Of a stretch of DNA of 64,000 bases, positions 41,961-50,873 are shown piece after piece (the first letter of the stretch is position 1; every line of letters starts with the position of its first letter). Below the pieces are notes generated by a model. The model was not told the origin of the DNA. It searched no databases and was given only the letters and a program-made list of their open reading frames with translations. The translations under genes were made by a program, and so were the position numbers. This DNA comes from JAVBLU01 sp031553225 (GTDB lineage Bacteria > Bacillota > Clostridia > Christensenellales > UBA1750): positions 1-64,000 of the forward strand of contig JAVBLU010000018.1 in the NCBI GenBank assembly GCA_031553225.1. Direction: 5' to 3'.

Positions 41961-43061
41961 ATGCCTAAGATTCTAAGCGTACGCAAGGTGGGCTTTATGG
42001 ACGACATGAAGGGCGACCCCCGATCACCCGAGAGCTTTCCGCTGCCCGCCTGCCTTACCTCGCTGATGGAATACATCGGCGAGGACGTGAAGCTGCAGAC
42101 GATCCAGGCTCACGGCCGCGACTGGCTGAACCGCTTCGCTTATAAGGAGTTTTTGGCCGCTTCGGGCATGGGCTTCGGGCTTTTGTGGCACCCGGAGATC
42201 TGCTATTCATCCTTCGATCTTACGCAGGTGAACCCCGACCACAACGACACGATTCGCCGCGCGTACGATTATGCCGGGTACGCCTGCGAGATCATCGAGA
42301 GGACCGAGCAGAACGATGCGCTCATCCGAGCGAGGGTGAAGGCCAGCCTGGACGAGGACCGACCCGTGCTGGCGTTCGGCGTGGTCGGCCCGCCGGAGTG
42401 CGCCATCATCTGCGGGTACGACGACGAGGGCGCAACCGTTTGCGGCTATTGTCATTTTCAGTCTCGCGATCCTGCGCAGTGCCTTGAAAACGGAATGTTC
42501 CGGAAGCCGGAATGGGAGAAGGATCTGTGGAAGGTCGTGCTCCTCGGGCAAAAGAAGCAACAGGATACGGCACTTGCGCCCATCCTGCAGCGCGGCCTGG
42601 CCATCATGCAGGCGCAAGAGATCGAGGGCTATTTGTCCGGCCGGGCGGCGTACGACGCATGGATCGCCCACGTGAGCGACGGCGCCTGCGAAGACATGGA
42701 GGAAAGCAAGCTTCGCAAACACCATGAGTTCCACTACATGCTGGTGGGCAGCCACGCCGAGGCCCGCTGCTATCTGGGCAATTTTCTGGCCGCGCGCGCC
42801 CAGGCAGACGCATCGCTTCTGAAGGCCGCCGCCTGCATGAACGATATCCACGACACCTGCTGGAGCGTGTGGGGCGTGCTGGGCGGTATCGGCGCGCGTG
42901 AAGAGGGTTTTTCCGGCTTGCGCGAGGCGTCCAAGCGCCGCGCCCTGGCCGGGCTCATCCAAAGGATGGCCGATATGGACGCCGCGGCGATGCAGGCCAT
43001 GCGCGCATACCTCGATCACACCGGCTCCGGTCCGTCCGGTGAAGAGGCGGTACGCGCATGA
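41961..43061 (+). CDS. BtrH/C39-like protein, first intact copy of the MerR locus
   Basis: A 366-residue soluble protein. Near residue 30, L-P-A-C-L-T-S-L-M-E-Y-I-G places a cysteine at a helix start as in papain-like BtrH N-terminal domains; near 135, D-R-P-V-L-A-F-G-V-V-G-P-P-E and I-I-C-G-Y-D-D-E-G-A give the conserved sheet. The last 140 residues are helical. BtrH transfers an acyl chain from a carrier protein to an aminoglycoside in butirosin synthesis; homologues here have no tested role. The N-terminus M-P-K-I-L-S-V-R-K resembles the shared N-terminal peptide of the 59.5-62.9 kb proteins. Site GGGAGGGG. Overlaps the next gene by 4 bases. Confidence 0.75.
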   Translation: MPKILSVRKVGFMDDMKGDPRSPESFPLPACLTSLMEYIGEDVKLQTIQAHGRDWLNRFAYKEFLAASGMGFGLLWHPEICYSSFDLTQVNPDHNDTIRRAYDYAGYACEIIERTEQNDALIRARVKASLDEDRPVLAFGVVGPPECAIICGYDDEGATVCGYCHFQSRDPAQCLENGMFRKPEWEKDLWKVVLLGQKKQQDTALAPILQRGLAIMQAQEIEGYLSGRAAYDAWIAHVSDGACEDMEESKLRKHHEFHYMLVGSHAEARCYLGNFLAARAQADASLLKAAACMNDIHDTCWSVWGVLGGIGAREEGFSGLREASKRRALAGLIQRMADMDAAAMQAMRAYLDHTGSGPSGEEAVRA

Positions 43062-44131
43062 GGGGCGAGCTGGCTTTTCACGTCCCGTTCAGCGGCTTTT
43101 GCGGCACCACGTTCATCAACTGTTTCGCTTCCGTGTACGTGCACCTGGAGCACATCGCCCTTGGCGGGAGCGATTACCCGTGCAGGCAGCTGGACGGCAA
43201 GCCCTGCAACAGCTGCGGCAACTGCGCCAAGGGCGGAAGCACGCCCATCGCCCGGCAGGAGAGGTACTTCTTTCTGTTTGACACGATGTGCGGCCGCAGC
43301 TCGCTGCGCTGTCGCTTCGATGGCCAGAGAACCGCCATGGAGCGGATGATCTGCGAGAGGGACTTTTACGACGGCAGCGCGGAAGGCAACATAGACTTCC
43401 TCTTTGGCTTCGCGGGCTACGCCTACCGCCACTGTGAGGACAAGGCGGCGTTTGCGGGCGAGGTTCGCGCATCCATCGACGCGGGCCGGCCGGTCATTGC
43501 CAAGGTGAAGGATGGCCAGGCGCCCTTTCGCGTCGTCACCGGCTACGACGCGGACGCGATGCTCTGCCCTGATTTCACCAACGCTCAGAGGCGGCCGCAG
43601 AATGCGCCCTCGTTCGCCGAGCTGGACGCGTTGTACCTTGTGGGCGAGCGGATCGCCCCGCGCTACACCCTGAAGGACGGCCTGGCGCGCATCCGGCAGG
43701 TGATGGCGTACAACGCGGCGGAAAAGCTATGGGACGGCTACACCCTGAAGATGGGGCTGTACACCGCCGACAGCCTGAGCCGTGCGGACGTTACCGAGAA
43801 GAAGGCGCGCATGAAGCGCGTGGCCGAGACGATGTGGCACACGTTCAACTGCCATAACTTCGCGGAGGTATTCCGCGGACGGTACCTGGAGGAACTGCGC
43901 AACCCGGCCTTCGACCCGATGTGCCAAGCGATCGGCGGCCCGTGCTACGGCTACACGCACGATCTCGCCTGGGCGCTGATCGGCCTGGAGGCCTGCGCGG
44001 ACTGGTCGCAGCACGCGGCGGGCTACTTCGGCGAGATGATCGAGCTGACGCTCGCCCAAATCGCCAGAAACGACGCCCGCGTGCTGGAGATGGTCGACGC
44101 CATGCTTGCCATCCTGAACAGCCCATCCTGA
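43058..44131 (+). CDS. BtrH/C39-like protein, second intact copy of the MerR locus
   Basis: A 357-residue protein. Near the N-terminus F-S-G-F-C-G-T-T-F-I-N-C-F-A carries candidate nucleophile cysteines; C-N-S-C-G-N-C near residue 49 adds a compact C-x2-C-x2-C knot that could bind metal, absent from its neighbours. D-A-G-R-P-V-I-A-K-V and V-V-T-G-Y-D-A-D-A near 147-165 match the family core, and the C-terminal part is helical with H-N-F-A-E-V. Coupled to the upstream gene by ATGA. It is the last gene of the MerR locus, closed by a terminator. The function is unknown. Confidence 0.72.
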   Translation: MRGELAFHVPFSGFCGTTFINCFASVYVHLEHIALGGSDYPCRQLDGKPCNSCGNCAKGGSTPIARQERYFFLFDTMCGRSSLRCRFDGQRTAMERMICERDFYDGSAEGNIDFLFGFAGYAYRHCEDKAAFAGEVRASIDAGRPVIAKVKDGQAPFRVVTGYDADAMLCPDFTNAQRRPQNAPSFAELDALYLVGERIAPRYTLKDGLARIRQVMAYNAAEKLWDGYTLKMGLYTADSLSRADVTEKKARMKRVAETMWHTFNCHNFAEVFRGRYLEELRNPAFDPMCQAIGGPCYGYTHDLAWALIGLEACADWSQHAAGYFGEMIELTLAQIARNDARVLEMVDAMLAILNSPS

Positions 44132-44197
44132 AAAACCGGCAGCACAGCGCGGTAAAAGACGGTCACCGGTCCGCATCGCGGTTTTGATTCGGTCTGA

Positions 44198-44224
44198 AGC
44201 GGGGCCCTTTGGGCTCCGCTTTCG
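44198..44224 (+). terminator. Terminator of the MerR/BtrH-like locus
   Basis: A 10-bp stem with one G-U wobble and a 3-base loop (44198-44220), followed by TTCGTATT, 67 bases after the last stop. Confidence 0.65.
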
Positions 44225-44302
44225 TATTGCGCAGGCAAAAAGCGTTACACTGAAAAGAGGGCGGATGCGGCGTTCCGCCATTCGCGCGCCGAACGGCGCG
44301 TC

Positions 44303-44342
44303 TTGACACAATCTTTACGAGCCCACCGCGCAACTCTTGACG
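44303..44342 (+). promoter_or_regulatory. Possible Pho box upstream of pstS
   Basis: TTGACA (44303) and TTTACG (44314) are 11 bases apart, with a poorer repeat at 44325 and TTGACG near 44337. Eleven-base spacing of TT(A/C/T)ACA-like units is how PhoP boxes look in Firmicutes. A typical -10 is not obvious. The pst genes end with a PhoB/PhoR pair, so control by it is expected. Confidence 0.45.
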
Positions 44343-44386
44343 GCCGCGGTGTACCATGGCCCCGTAAAGAGAAGAGGAGGACATCC

Positions 44387-45262
44387 ATGATGAGAAAAAT
44401 CGTGTGCATCTGCGCTGCGGCGCTGTGCCTTACAACGCTGGCCGGATGCGCAGCGTCCGCGGGTTCATCCTTTGACGCGAGCAGGGCCATCAACGTCATC
44501 TCCCGCGAGGACGGATCCGGCACGCGCACGGCGTTCATTGAGCTGTTTGGCATTGAGGCGAAGAACGCGGACGGCAGCAAGAAGGACATGACGACCAAGG
44601 AAGCCGTCATCGCCAAACAGACCGACGTGATGCTCACCAACGTAGCGGGCGACAAATACGCCATCGGCTATGTATCCCTCGGCTCGCTCAACGACACCGT
44701 TAAGGCCGTCGGCATCGGCGGCGCGCAGGCCACGGCCGCCAATGTGAAAAGCGGCGCGTACGCCGTCGCCCGGCCCTTCTACCTGGCCCTCAAAGGCCAG
44801 CCCGGCGCGCTTGCGCAGGACTTTATCGCCTTCATACTCTCGCGGGAAGGCCAGGAGGTCGTCGCCAAGAACCACTACATCGCCGTGGGCGACACGGCGG
44901 CGGCCTTCGCGGGCGCCCGGCCCTCCGGCAAGCTCGTGGTGGCCGGGTCCTCCTCCGTCACACCCGTTATGGAGAAGCTGAAGGAGGCCTATCTGGCGCT
45001 CAACCCGGCGGCCGCCATCGAGATACAGCAGAGCGACTCCTCGGCAGGCATGAACGCCGCCATCGAAGGTACGTGCGAAATCGGGATGTCCAGCCGGGAG
45101 CTGAAGGAGGCCGAGAAGGAAAAGCTCACGCCCGTGATGATCGCCCTGGACGGCATTGCCGTGATCGTCAATAAGGACAATCCCACCTCCGACCTCAGCC
45201 GGGAGCAGGTGCGGGACGTCTTCACCGGGGCTGCGGCTGAGTGGAGCGCGGTTGTTAAATGA
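44387..45262 (+). CDS. pstS: Phosphate-binding lipoprotein PstS, circularly permuted
   Basis: A 291-residue lipoprotein; signal ends L-A-G-C (Cys21). The order of halves is reversed compared with standard PstS: residues 35-165 hold the usual C-terminal half (I-S-R-E-D-G-S-G-T-R-T-A-F, I-G-Y-V-S-L-G-S-L-N), and residues 185-291 the usual N-terminal half (V-V-A-G-S-S-S-V-T-P-V-M-E-K, I-G-M-S-S-R-E-L-K, A-L-D-G-I-A-V-I-V-N). All phosphate-contact segments are kept. I recall this order in other clostridial PstS. It captures phosphate outside the cell for PstCAB. Start site GAGGAGG; overlaps pstC by 4 bases. Confidence 0.92.
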   Translation: MMRKIVCICAAALCLTTLAGCAASAGSSFDASRAINVISREDGSGTRTAFIELFGIEAKNADGSKKDMTTKEAVIAKQTDVMLTNVAGDKYAIGYVSLGSLNDTVKAVGIGGAQATAANVKSGAYAVARPFYLALKGQPGALAQDFIAFILSREGQEVVAKNHYIAVGDTAAAFAGARPSGKLVVAGSSSVTPVMEKLKEAYLALNPAAAIEIQQSDSSAGMNAAIEGTCEIGMSSRELKEAEKEKLTPVMIALDGIAVIVNKDNPTSDLSREQVRDVFTGAAAEWSAVVK

Positions 45263-46143
45263 ACAAGCCGCATCGATCGTCCGGGCATTCCCCCTTCAAG
45301 GCCGTCCGTCAGGCGGCCGTGGAGCGCGGGATGAGCGCCGTTTTTTTTGCCTCGGCGCTCGTCTCCATTCTTGCGGTCGCCCTCATCTGCCTGTTTTTGT
45401 TTGTGAACGGTTTTCCGGCTATCGGCAAGATCGGCGTCTTACGCTTCCTGCTGGGCACGAACTGGTCGCCCGCGGACACCCCGCCCGCCTTCGGGATTCT
45501 CCCGATGATCATGGGCAGCCTGTACATCACCGCCGGCGCCATCGTTATCGGCGTGCCGGTGGGCGCGCTCACGGCGGTGTTTCTGGCGCGCGCCTGCCCG
45601 GCCCGCCTCTACCGCGGCATCAAGCCCGCCGTCAACCTGCTGGCGGGCATTCCTTCCGTGGTGTACGGGTTCTTCGGCATGGCCGCGCTCATTCCGCTCA
45701 CGGGCAACAGCATCCTGTCGGCGAGCATCTTGCTGGGCATCATGATTTTGCCCACCGTGATCGGCATCGCCGAGAGCGCGCTGCGCGCCGTGCCCCAGTC
45801 GTACTACGAGGGCGCGCTGGCGCTGGGCGCCGGGCACTACCGCAGCGTCTTTTTTGTGGTGCTGCCCGCCGCAAAGTCCGGCGTCTTGGCGGCCGTGGTG
45901 CTGGGCGTGGGCCGCGCCATCGGCGAAACCATGGCGGTGATCATGGTGGCGGGCAATCAGGCGCGCATGCCGGTATCCCTGCTTCGGGGTGCGCGCACGC
46001 TCACCGCCAACGTTGTGCTGGAGATGGGCTACGCCGCAGGCCTGCACCGCGAAGCGCTCATCGCCACGGGCGTGGTGTTGTTCGTGTTCATCCTGCTCAT
46101 CAACCTGAGCTTTTCGGCGCTGAAGGGAAGGATAAAGCGATGA
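45259..46143 (+). CDS. pstC: Phosphate ABC transporter permease
   Basis: A 294-residue permease with six membrane helices. The EAA loop reads Y-Y-E-G-A-L-A-L-G-A-G-H-Y-R, and G-I-P-S-V-V-Y-G-F-F-G and V-G-R-A-I-G-E-T-M-A are the PstC signatures. It pairs with PstA in the membrane. It starts with ATGA overlapping the pstS stop and its own stop overlaps pstA by 4 bases, so the operon is translationally coupled throughout. Confidence 0.94.
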   Translation: MNKPHRSSGHSPFKAVRQAAVERGMSAVFFASALVSILAVALICLFLFVNGFPAIGKIGVLRFLLGTNWSPADTPPAFGILPMIMGSLYITAGAIVIGVPVGALTAVFLARACPARLYRGIKPAVNLLAGIPSVVYGFFGMAALIPLTGNSILSASILLGIMILPTVIGIAESALRAVPQSYYEGALALGAGHYRSVFFVVLPAAKSGVLAAVVLGVGRAIGETMAVIMVAGNQARMPVSLLRGARTLTANVVLEMGYAAGLHREALIATGVVLFVFILLINLSFSALKGRIKR

Positions 46144-46964
46144 AAAAGAACGCCTCCGAGCGGTTCATGGCCGCCTGTACGTGGGGCGCGGCCACGCTCA
46201 CCTGCGCGGTGCTCGGGTTTGTCGTGCTGTTCATTCTGGTCAGGGGCGTCCCCTACATCCGGCCTTCGCTTTTTGCCCTTCGCTACACAAGCGCGAACGT
46301 CTCGCTTATGCCCGCGCTCATCGCCACGGTGTTGATGGCGGCGCTGTCGCTGGCCATCGCCGTGCCGCTGGGCGTGGCTGCGGCTGTGTACCTAACCGAG
46401 TACGCAAAACGCGGCAACCGCGTGGTCGCCCTGGTGCGCGTCACCACCGAGACGCTCTCGGGCATTCCCTCCATCGTTTACGGGCTGTTCGGCATGCTCT
46501 TCTTCGTCACCGCGCTCGGATGGGGCTATTCGCTGCTGGCCGGCGCGTTCACTCTCTGCATCATGATTCTGCCGCTCATCATGCGTTCCGCCGAGGAAGC
46601 GCTTCAAAGCGTACCGGACAATTACCGCGAGGGCGCGTTTGGTCTTGGCGCGGGCAAGCTGCGCACCGTGATGCGCATCGTGCTGCCCGCCGCAACGCCG
46701 GGGATTCTCGCCGGGGTCATTCTGGCCGTCGGGCGCATCGTGGGAGAGACGGCGGCGCTCATCTACACGGCCGGCACGGTCGCCCAGATCCCCCAAAACC
46801 CTATGGCGTCCGCGCGGACGCTCAGCGTTCACATGTACGCGCTCTCCAGCGAGGGCTTGCACACGAACGAAGGCTTCGCCACGGCGGTCGTGCTGCTGGT
46901 GCTCGTCGCGGGCATCAACGCTCTGTCCGGCGCTATCGCCAGGCGCATAGGAGGCAAGGCATGA
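46140..46964 (+). CDS. pstA: Phosphate ABC transporter permease
   Basis: A 274-residue permease with six helices. PstA hallmarks: V-Y-L-T-E-Y-A-K-R-G near residue 83, G-I-P-S-I-V-Y-G-L-F-G, Y-R-E-G-A-F-G-L-G-A-G-K-L-R as the EAA loop and V-G-R-I-V-G-E-T-A-A-L-I-Y-T-A-G. The ATG at 46140 overlaps the pstC stop. It forms the channel with PstC and contacts the PstB ATPase. Confidence 0.94.
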   Translation: MKKNASERFMAACTWGAATLTCAVLGFVVLFILVRGVPYIRPSLFALRYTSANVSLMPALIATVLMAALSLAIAVPLGVAAAVYLTEYAKRGNRVVALVRVTTETLSGIPSIVYGLFGMLFFVTALGWGYSLLAGAFTLCIMILPLIMRSAEEALQSVPDNYREGAFGLGAGKLRTVMRIVLPAATPGILAGVILAVGRIVGETAALIYTAGTVAQIPQNPMASARTLSVHMYALSSEGLHTNEGFATAVVLLVLVAGINALSGAIARRIGGKA

Positions 46965-47710
46965 ACGCATTCGACATTGATAACCTGCACCTGTACTACG
47001 GCGGCTTTCACGCTCTCAAGGGCGTCAACATGGGAGTCGCCGCCGGGGCGATCACCGCATTCATCGGCCCGTCGGGCTGCGGCAAGTCAACGCTCCTAAA
47101 AACGCTCAACCGGATGAACGATCTGGTGGAAGGCTGCCGGGTAGAGGGAGATGTACGCCTGTTTGGCGAAAACGTATACGGCGACTTGGACGTGAACCTG
47201 CTGCGCAGGCGCGTGGGCATGGTGTTTCAAAAGCCGAATCCCTTCCCCATGAGCATCTATGACAACATCGCATTCGGCCCGCGCACGCACGGCATCAAGT
47301 CGCGTTACGAGTTGGACGAGATTGTGGAGCAGTCCCTTGCGGGAGCGGCCATCTGGGACGAGGTGAAGGACCGCCTGCGCTCCTCGGCGCTCGCGCTCTC
47401 CGGCGGACAGCAGCAGCGCCTGTGCATCGCCCGCGCGCTGGCCGTCTCCCCGGAAGTGCTGCTCATGGACGAGCCGACAAGCGCGCTGGACCCCATCTCC
47501 ACCGGCAAGATCGAGGAATTGCTGCTTAACCTAAGGGAGCGCTACAGCATCCTCATCGTTACGCACAACATGCAGCAGGCGGCGCGCATCAGCGATCAGA
47601 CGGCGTTTTTTCTGCTCGGTGAGGTGATCGAGTGCGGCAAGACGGACGATATATTCTCCATGCCGCGCGACCGCCGCACGGAGGATTACATCACGGGGAG
47701 GTTTGGATGA
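46961..47710 (+). CDS. pstB: Phosphate ABC transporter ATPase
   Basis: A 249-residue ABC ATPase. Walker A is G-P-S-G-C-G-K-S-T, the Q-loop V-F-Q-K-P-N-P-F-P-M-S is specific to PstB, the signature is L-S-G-G-Q-Q-Q-R-L, Walker B L-L-M-D-E-P-T and the switch histidine T-H-N-M-Q-Q-A. Length and motifs are standard. It overlaps pstA and phoU by 4 bases each. Confidence 0.95.
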   Translation: MNAFDIDNLHLYYGGFHALKGVNMGVAAGAITAFIGPSGCGKSTLLKTLNRMNDLVEGCRVEGDVRLFGENVYGDLDVNLLRRRVGMVFQKPNPFPMSIYDNIAFGPRTHGIKSRYELDEIVEQSLAGAAIWDEVKDRLRSSALALSGGQQQRLCIARALAVSPEVLLMDEPTSALDPISTGKIEELLLNLRERYSILIVTHNMQQAARISDQTAFFLLGEVIECGKTDDIFSMPRDRRTEDYITGRFG

Positions 47711-48366
47711 TGCGCAGTCGCTTTGACGAACAGCTGCAGGAACTCAACAAGAAGCTGATCGAGATGGGCGCGCTTGTGGAAGAAGCGATCGCCAAAGCCG
47801 TGAAGGCCCTGCAGGAGCATGACGCCCTGGCCGCACGGGAGGTGATGCAAAGCGACGCCGTGGTGGACGACAAGGAGAAGGAGATCGAGGGACTGTGCCT
47901 GAAGCTGCTGCTTCACCAGCAGCCGGTCGCGCGCGATCTGCGCCTCATTTCCACGGCCCTGAAGATGATCACGGACATGGAGCGCATCGGCGACCAGGCG
48001 GCGGACATCTCTGAGCTGTGTATTTACCTGGCCGGTCAGGCGTACATCAAAGAGTTGGAGCACATCCCCCAGATGGCGGCCGCGGTGATCCGGATGGTGT
48101 CGCAGAGCATCGACGCCTACGTGCGCAAGGATCTGCTGCTCGCTCAGTCGGTCATCGACTACGACGACGTGGTGGACGAGCTGTACCTCACCATCAAACG
48201 CGATTTGATCGTTCTCGTGCACGAGAACGCCGATAACGGTGAGCAGGCCTTCGACCTGATGCAGATTGCCAAGTACTTCGAACGCATCGGCGATCACGCC
48301 ACCAACATCGCCGAATGGGTCATCTTCTCCATTACCGGCAAACATCAAAACGCCCAGCTGCTGTAA
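47707..48366 (+). CDS. phoU: Phosphate signalling protein PhoU
   Basis: A 219-residue all-helical protein of two three-helix bundles. The repeated metal-binding motif appears as D-M-E-R-I-G-D-Q-A-A-D-I near residue 78 and Y-F-E-R-I-G-D-H-A-T-N-I near 192. It links PstB to the sensor kinase and represses the Pho response when phosphate is plentiful. The start overlaps the pstB stop; a second ATG follows at once. Confidence 0.95.
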   Translation: MMRSRFDEQLQELNKKLIEMGALVEEAIAKAVKALQEHDALAAREVMQSDAVVDDKEKEIEGLCLKLLLHQQPVARDLRLISTALKMITDMERIGDQAADISELCIYLAGQAYIKELEHIPQMAAAVIRMVSQSIDAYVRKDLLLAQSVIDYDDVVDELYLTIKRDLIVLVHENADNGEQAFDLMQIAKYFERIGDHATNIAEWVIFSITGKHQNAQLL

Positions 48367-48441
48367 ACGGCCGCAAGCGGATTTGCACATATTGGCGGGC
48401 CGCGGCGGTCGGTTCGGGCAAATGAGGCGGGAGGCGGGCGG

Positions 48442-49122
48442 ATGCGCGCAGTTTATGTGGTTGAGGACGACGACAATATCCGCGAGATCGTCTGCTACGC
48501 CCTCAACGCGGGGGGGTTTGCCGCGGCAGGCTTCCCGCATCCGGAGGAGTTTTGGCGGCATGTGCGCGAAAAAACGCCCGGGTTCGTCATTCTGGACATC
48601 ATGCTGCCGGGCGAGGACGGCCTGTCCATTCTCAAAAAGCTGAAGGCGGACGAGCGGACAAAAGCCGTCCCGGTCATCATGCTCACCGCGCGCGGATTGG
48701 AAATGGACCGCATTCGCGGCCTCGACCTGGGCGCGGACGACTATGTGGCCAAGCCTTTCTCGGTGATGGAGCTCATCTCGCGCGTGAAGGCCGTGCTGCG
48801 CCGCTGCGGCGCGCCGGACGAAGAGGACAGCCTGAACGTGGGCACCGTCGGCATAAGCGCCGGCAAACGCAGCGTGACGGCGGACGGCCGGGCAGTTACC
48901 CTCACCTATACGGAATTTGAGCTGCTTCACTGCCTGATGCGCAACGCTGGCATCGTGCTCTCGCGCGAGAAGCTGATGCAGCGCGTATGGGGCGTGGACG
49001 CCGAACTGGAGAGCCGCACGGTGGACATGCATATCAAGGCGCTGCGCCAGAAGCTGGGGGCCGCGGGCGAGCAGATCAAGACCGTGCGTTCAGTGGGCTA
49101 CAAGATGGAGGCCGGGGTATGA
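48442..49122 (+). CDS. PhoB/PhoP-type response regulator
   Basis: A 226-residue OmpR-family regulator. The receiver has acidic E-D-D-D near residue 6, the phosphate-accepting Asp in I-L-D-I-M-L-P (about residue 53), a T in M-L-T-A-R and K in V-A-K-P-F. The C-terminal winged helix shows L-T-Y-T-E-F-E-L-L, R-E-K-L-M-Q-R-V-W-G and R-T-V-D-M-H-I-K-A-L-R-Q-K. It follows phoU by 75 bases with GGGAGG upstream and overlaps the kinase gene. Context makes phosphate control very likely. Confidence 0.92.
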   Translation: MRAVYVVEDDDNIREIVCYALNAGGFAAAGFPHPEEFWRHVREKTPGFVILDIMLPGEDGLSILKKLKADERTKAVPVIMLTARGLEMDRIRGLDLGADDYVAKPFSVMELISRVKAVLRRCGAPDEEDSLNVGTVGISAGKRSVTADGRAVTLTYTEFELLHCLMRNAGIVLSREKLMQRVWGVDAELESRTVDMHIKALRQKLGAAGEQIKTVRSVGYKMEAGV

Positions 49123-50762
49123 AAGCGCGCATCTTCCGCAGTATGTTGCTGCTCAGCGTGGCCAGCGCGCTCGTGTGCAGCGCGGCGCTGTGCTGCGTGT
49201 TCTATGGCCAGCTTACAGCCGCGGTGCGCCAGGACCTGCGCGAGCGGGCGCTCATAATGAAGGACATTTTGGCGGACGCGCCCGGCGCGTATGCCGCCCT
49301 GCGCGGGGCGGACATGCGCGTCACCGTGGTCGGTCCGTCCGGCGCGGTGCTCTTTGACGACGACGAGGACGTCTCGGCCATGAGCAACCACGCGGACCGC
49401 GCGGAGATTGCAAAAGCCCTTTCCGAGGGCGTGGGCGAAAGCCGGCGCTTCTCGCAGACCATGCGCCAGGAAACTTGCTATTTTGCCGTGCGTTTGCAAA
49501 ACGGCGACGTGCTGCGCCTGGCAAAGACGACGAGCAGCATATTTGACGTTGTGCAGCGCATGCTGCCCGTCGCGGCGCTTGTGGTGCTTGCGATGATTCT
49601 CGCCGGGCATTTCGGGGCGGGGCGGCTTACGCGGCGCATCGTGCAGCCCATCAACCAGTTTGACCCGGCCGGCGCCGCGGCCCCGTACGACGAGCTTGCC
49701 CCCTTTGCCCGCACCATCCGCAAGCAGCGCGAGCTGATAGAGCGCCAGATGCAGGAGGCGCGGGCCCGCGCGGACACGATGGACGCCATCATGGACAGCA
49801 TGCGCGAGGGCATCGCGCTCATCGACCCGCAGGGCATGGTGCTCTCGGCGAACAGGAGCGCCCTGGAGGTATTCGGCATGCCCGAGGGCGCGTCCGGGCG
49901 AAGCGCCTTGGAGCTTCTGCGCGACGTGCGCATCGCCGAACACGTGAAGGCCGCGCTGAGTGGCCAGCGGACCGAGCTCACCTACGAGCATGCGGGCGGC
50001 GTCTATCAGGTGTTCTTTAGCCCCGTGGCCAAAAGAGGCGCAATCGTCCTGTTCCTGGATATCTCCGAGCGCGCCGGGGCGGAGCGAATGCGCAGGGAGT
50101 TCTCGGCCAACGTCTCCCACGAGCTGAAAACCCCCCTGACGAGCATCTCGGCCTACGCAGAGATGATCGTGAGCGGCATGGCCAAGGGAGAGGACGCCCT
50201 GTCCTTCGTGGTAAAAATCAAGGAGGAGGCCGCCCGGCTCATCGCCCTGGTAGAGGACATCCTGATGCTCTCTCGCCTGGACGAGGGCGCCGCGCCAGCC
50301 GCCGCGGAGGACGTGGATCTGGCGCAAACCGCGCGGGAGGCCGTGTCAGCCCTAAGCAAAGCCGCCCAGGACGCGGGCGTGCGGCTGAGCGTGGATGCCA
50401 GCGCGGCCATCGTGTCCGGCAGCCGCGCTATGCTCTTCGAACTGGTGTATAACCTGGCGGACAACGGCGTTAAGTACAACAGGCCCGGCGGAAGTGTCAG
50501 CGTATCCGTTACCTCGCACGGCGGGCAGGCGATACTGCGGGTGAGCGATACCGGCATCGGCATCCCGCGCGAGCACCAGGCGCGCGTGTTCGAGCGCTTC
50601 TACCGGGTGGATAAATCGCGCTCCAAGAAGACCGGCGGCACGGGACTTGGGCTGTCCATCGTCAAGCACATCGCCGCAGTGCACGCAGGTTCGCTCGTTC
50701 TGCGCAGCGCGGAGGGCAGGGGCACAGACGTCACCGTCGCTCTTCCCTTGCGCGACGCGTAG
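49119..50762 (+). CDS. PhoR-type sensor histidine kinase
   Basis: A 547-residue kinase. Two membrane helices (about 8-30 and 148-168) enclose an extracytoplasmic region; a HAMP-like stretch, a PAS domain (D-S-M-R-E-G-I-A-L-I-D-P) near 226 and the kinase core follow. The H-box is F-S-A-N-V-S-H-E-L-K-T-P-L-T-S (about 334), the N-box N-L-A-D-N-G-V-K-Y-N, then D-T-G-I-G-I and G-G-T-G-L-G-L-S-I-V-K. This is the classic PhoR layout. The ATG overlaps the regulator stop. Last gene of the phosphate regulon. Confidence 0.93.
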   Translation: MKARIFRSMLLLSVASALVCSAALCCVFYGQLTAAVRQDLRERALIMKDILADAPGAYAALRGADMRVTVVGPSGAVLFDDDEDVSAMSNHADRAEIAKALSEGVGESRRFSQTMRQETCYFAVRLQNGDVLRLAKTTSSIFDVVQRMLPVAALVVLAMILAGHFGAGRLTRRIVQPINQFDPAGAAAPYDELAPFARTIRKQRELIERQMQEARARADTMDAIMDSMREGIALIDPQGMVLSANRSALEVFGMPEGASGRSALELLRDVRIAEHVKAALSGQRTELTYEHAGGVYQVFFSPVAKRGAIVLFLDISERAGAERMRREFSANVSHELKTPLTSISAYAEMIVSGMAKGEDALSFVVKIKEEAARLIALVEDILMLSRLDEGAAPAAAEDVDLAQTAREAVSALSKAAQDAGVRLSVDASAAIVSGSRAMLFELVYNLADNGVKYNRPGGSVSVSVTSHGGQAILRVSDTGIGIPREHQARVFERFYRVDKSRSKKTGGTGLGLSIVKHIAAVHAGSLVLRSAEGRGTDVTVALPLRDA

Positions 50763-50810
50763 CGTCGGCCCGCACAGCAAACCCATCCGGCGCATGCGCG
50801 CCGCGCATCG

Positions 50811-50850
50811 AACAGCCCTCCGGGCGGCTTACGCCGCCCGGAGGGCTGTT
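50811..50850. terminator. Bidirectional hairpin between the kinase and FAD oxidoreductase genes
   Basis: A perfect 18-bp GC-rich stem with a 4-base loop between convergent genes. The plus strand ends in only TTT, so it acts as a strong but T-poor terminator. Confidence 0.65.
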
Positions 50851-50873
50851 TGCCGGATGGAGCGCGCACGGAT

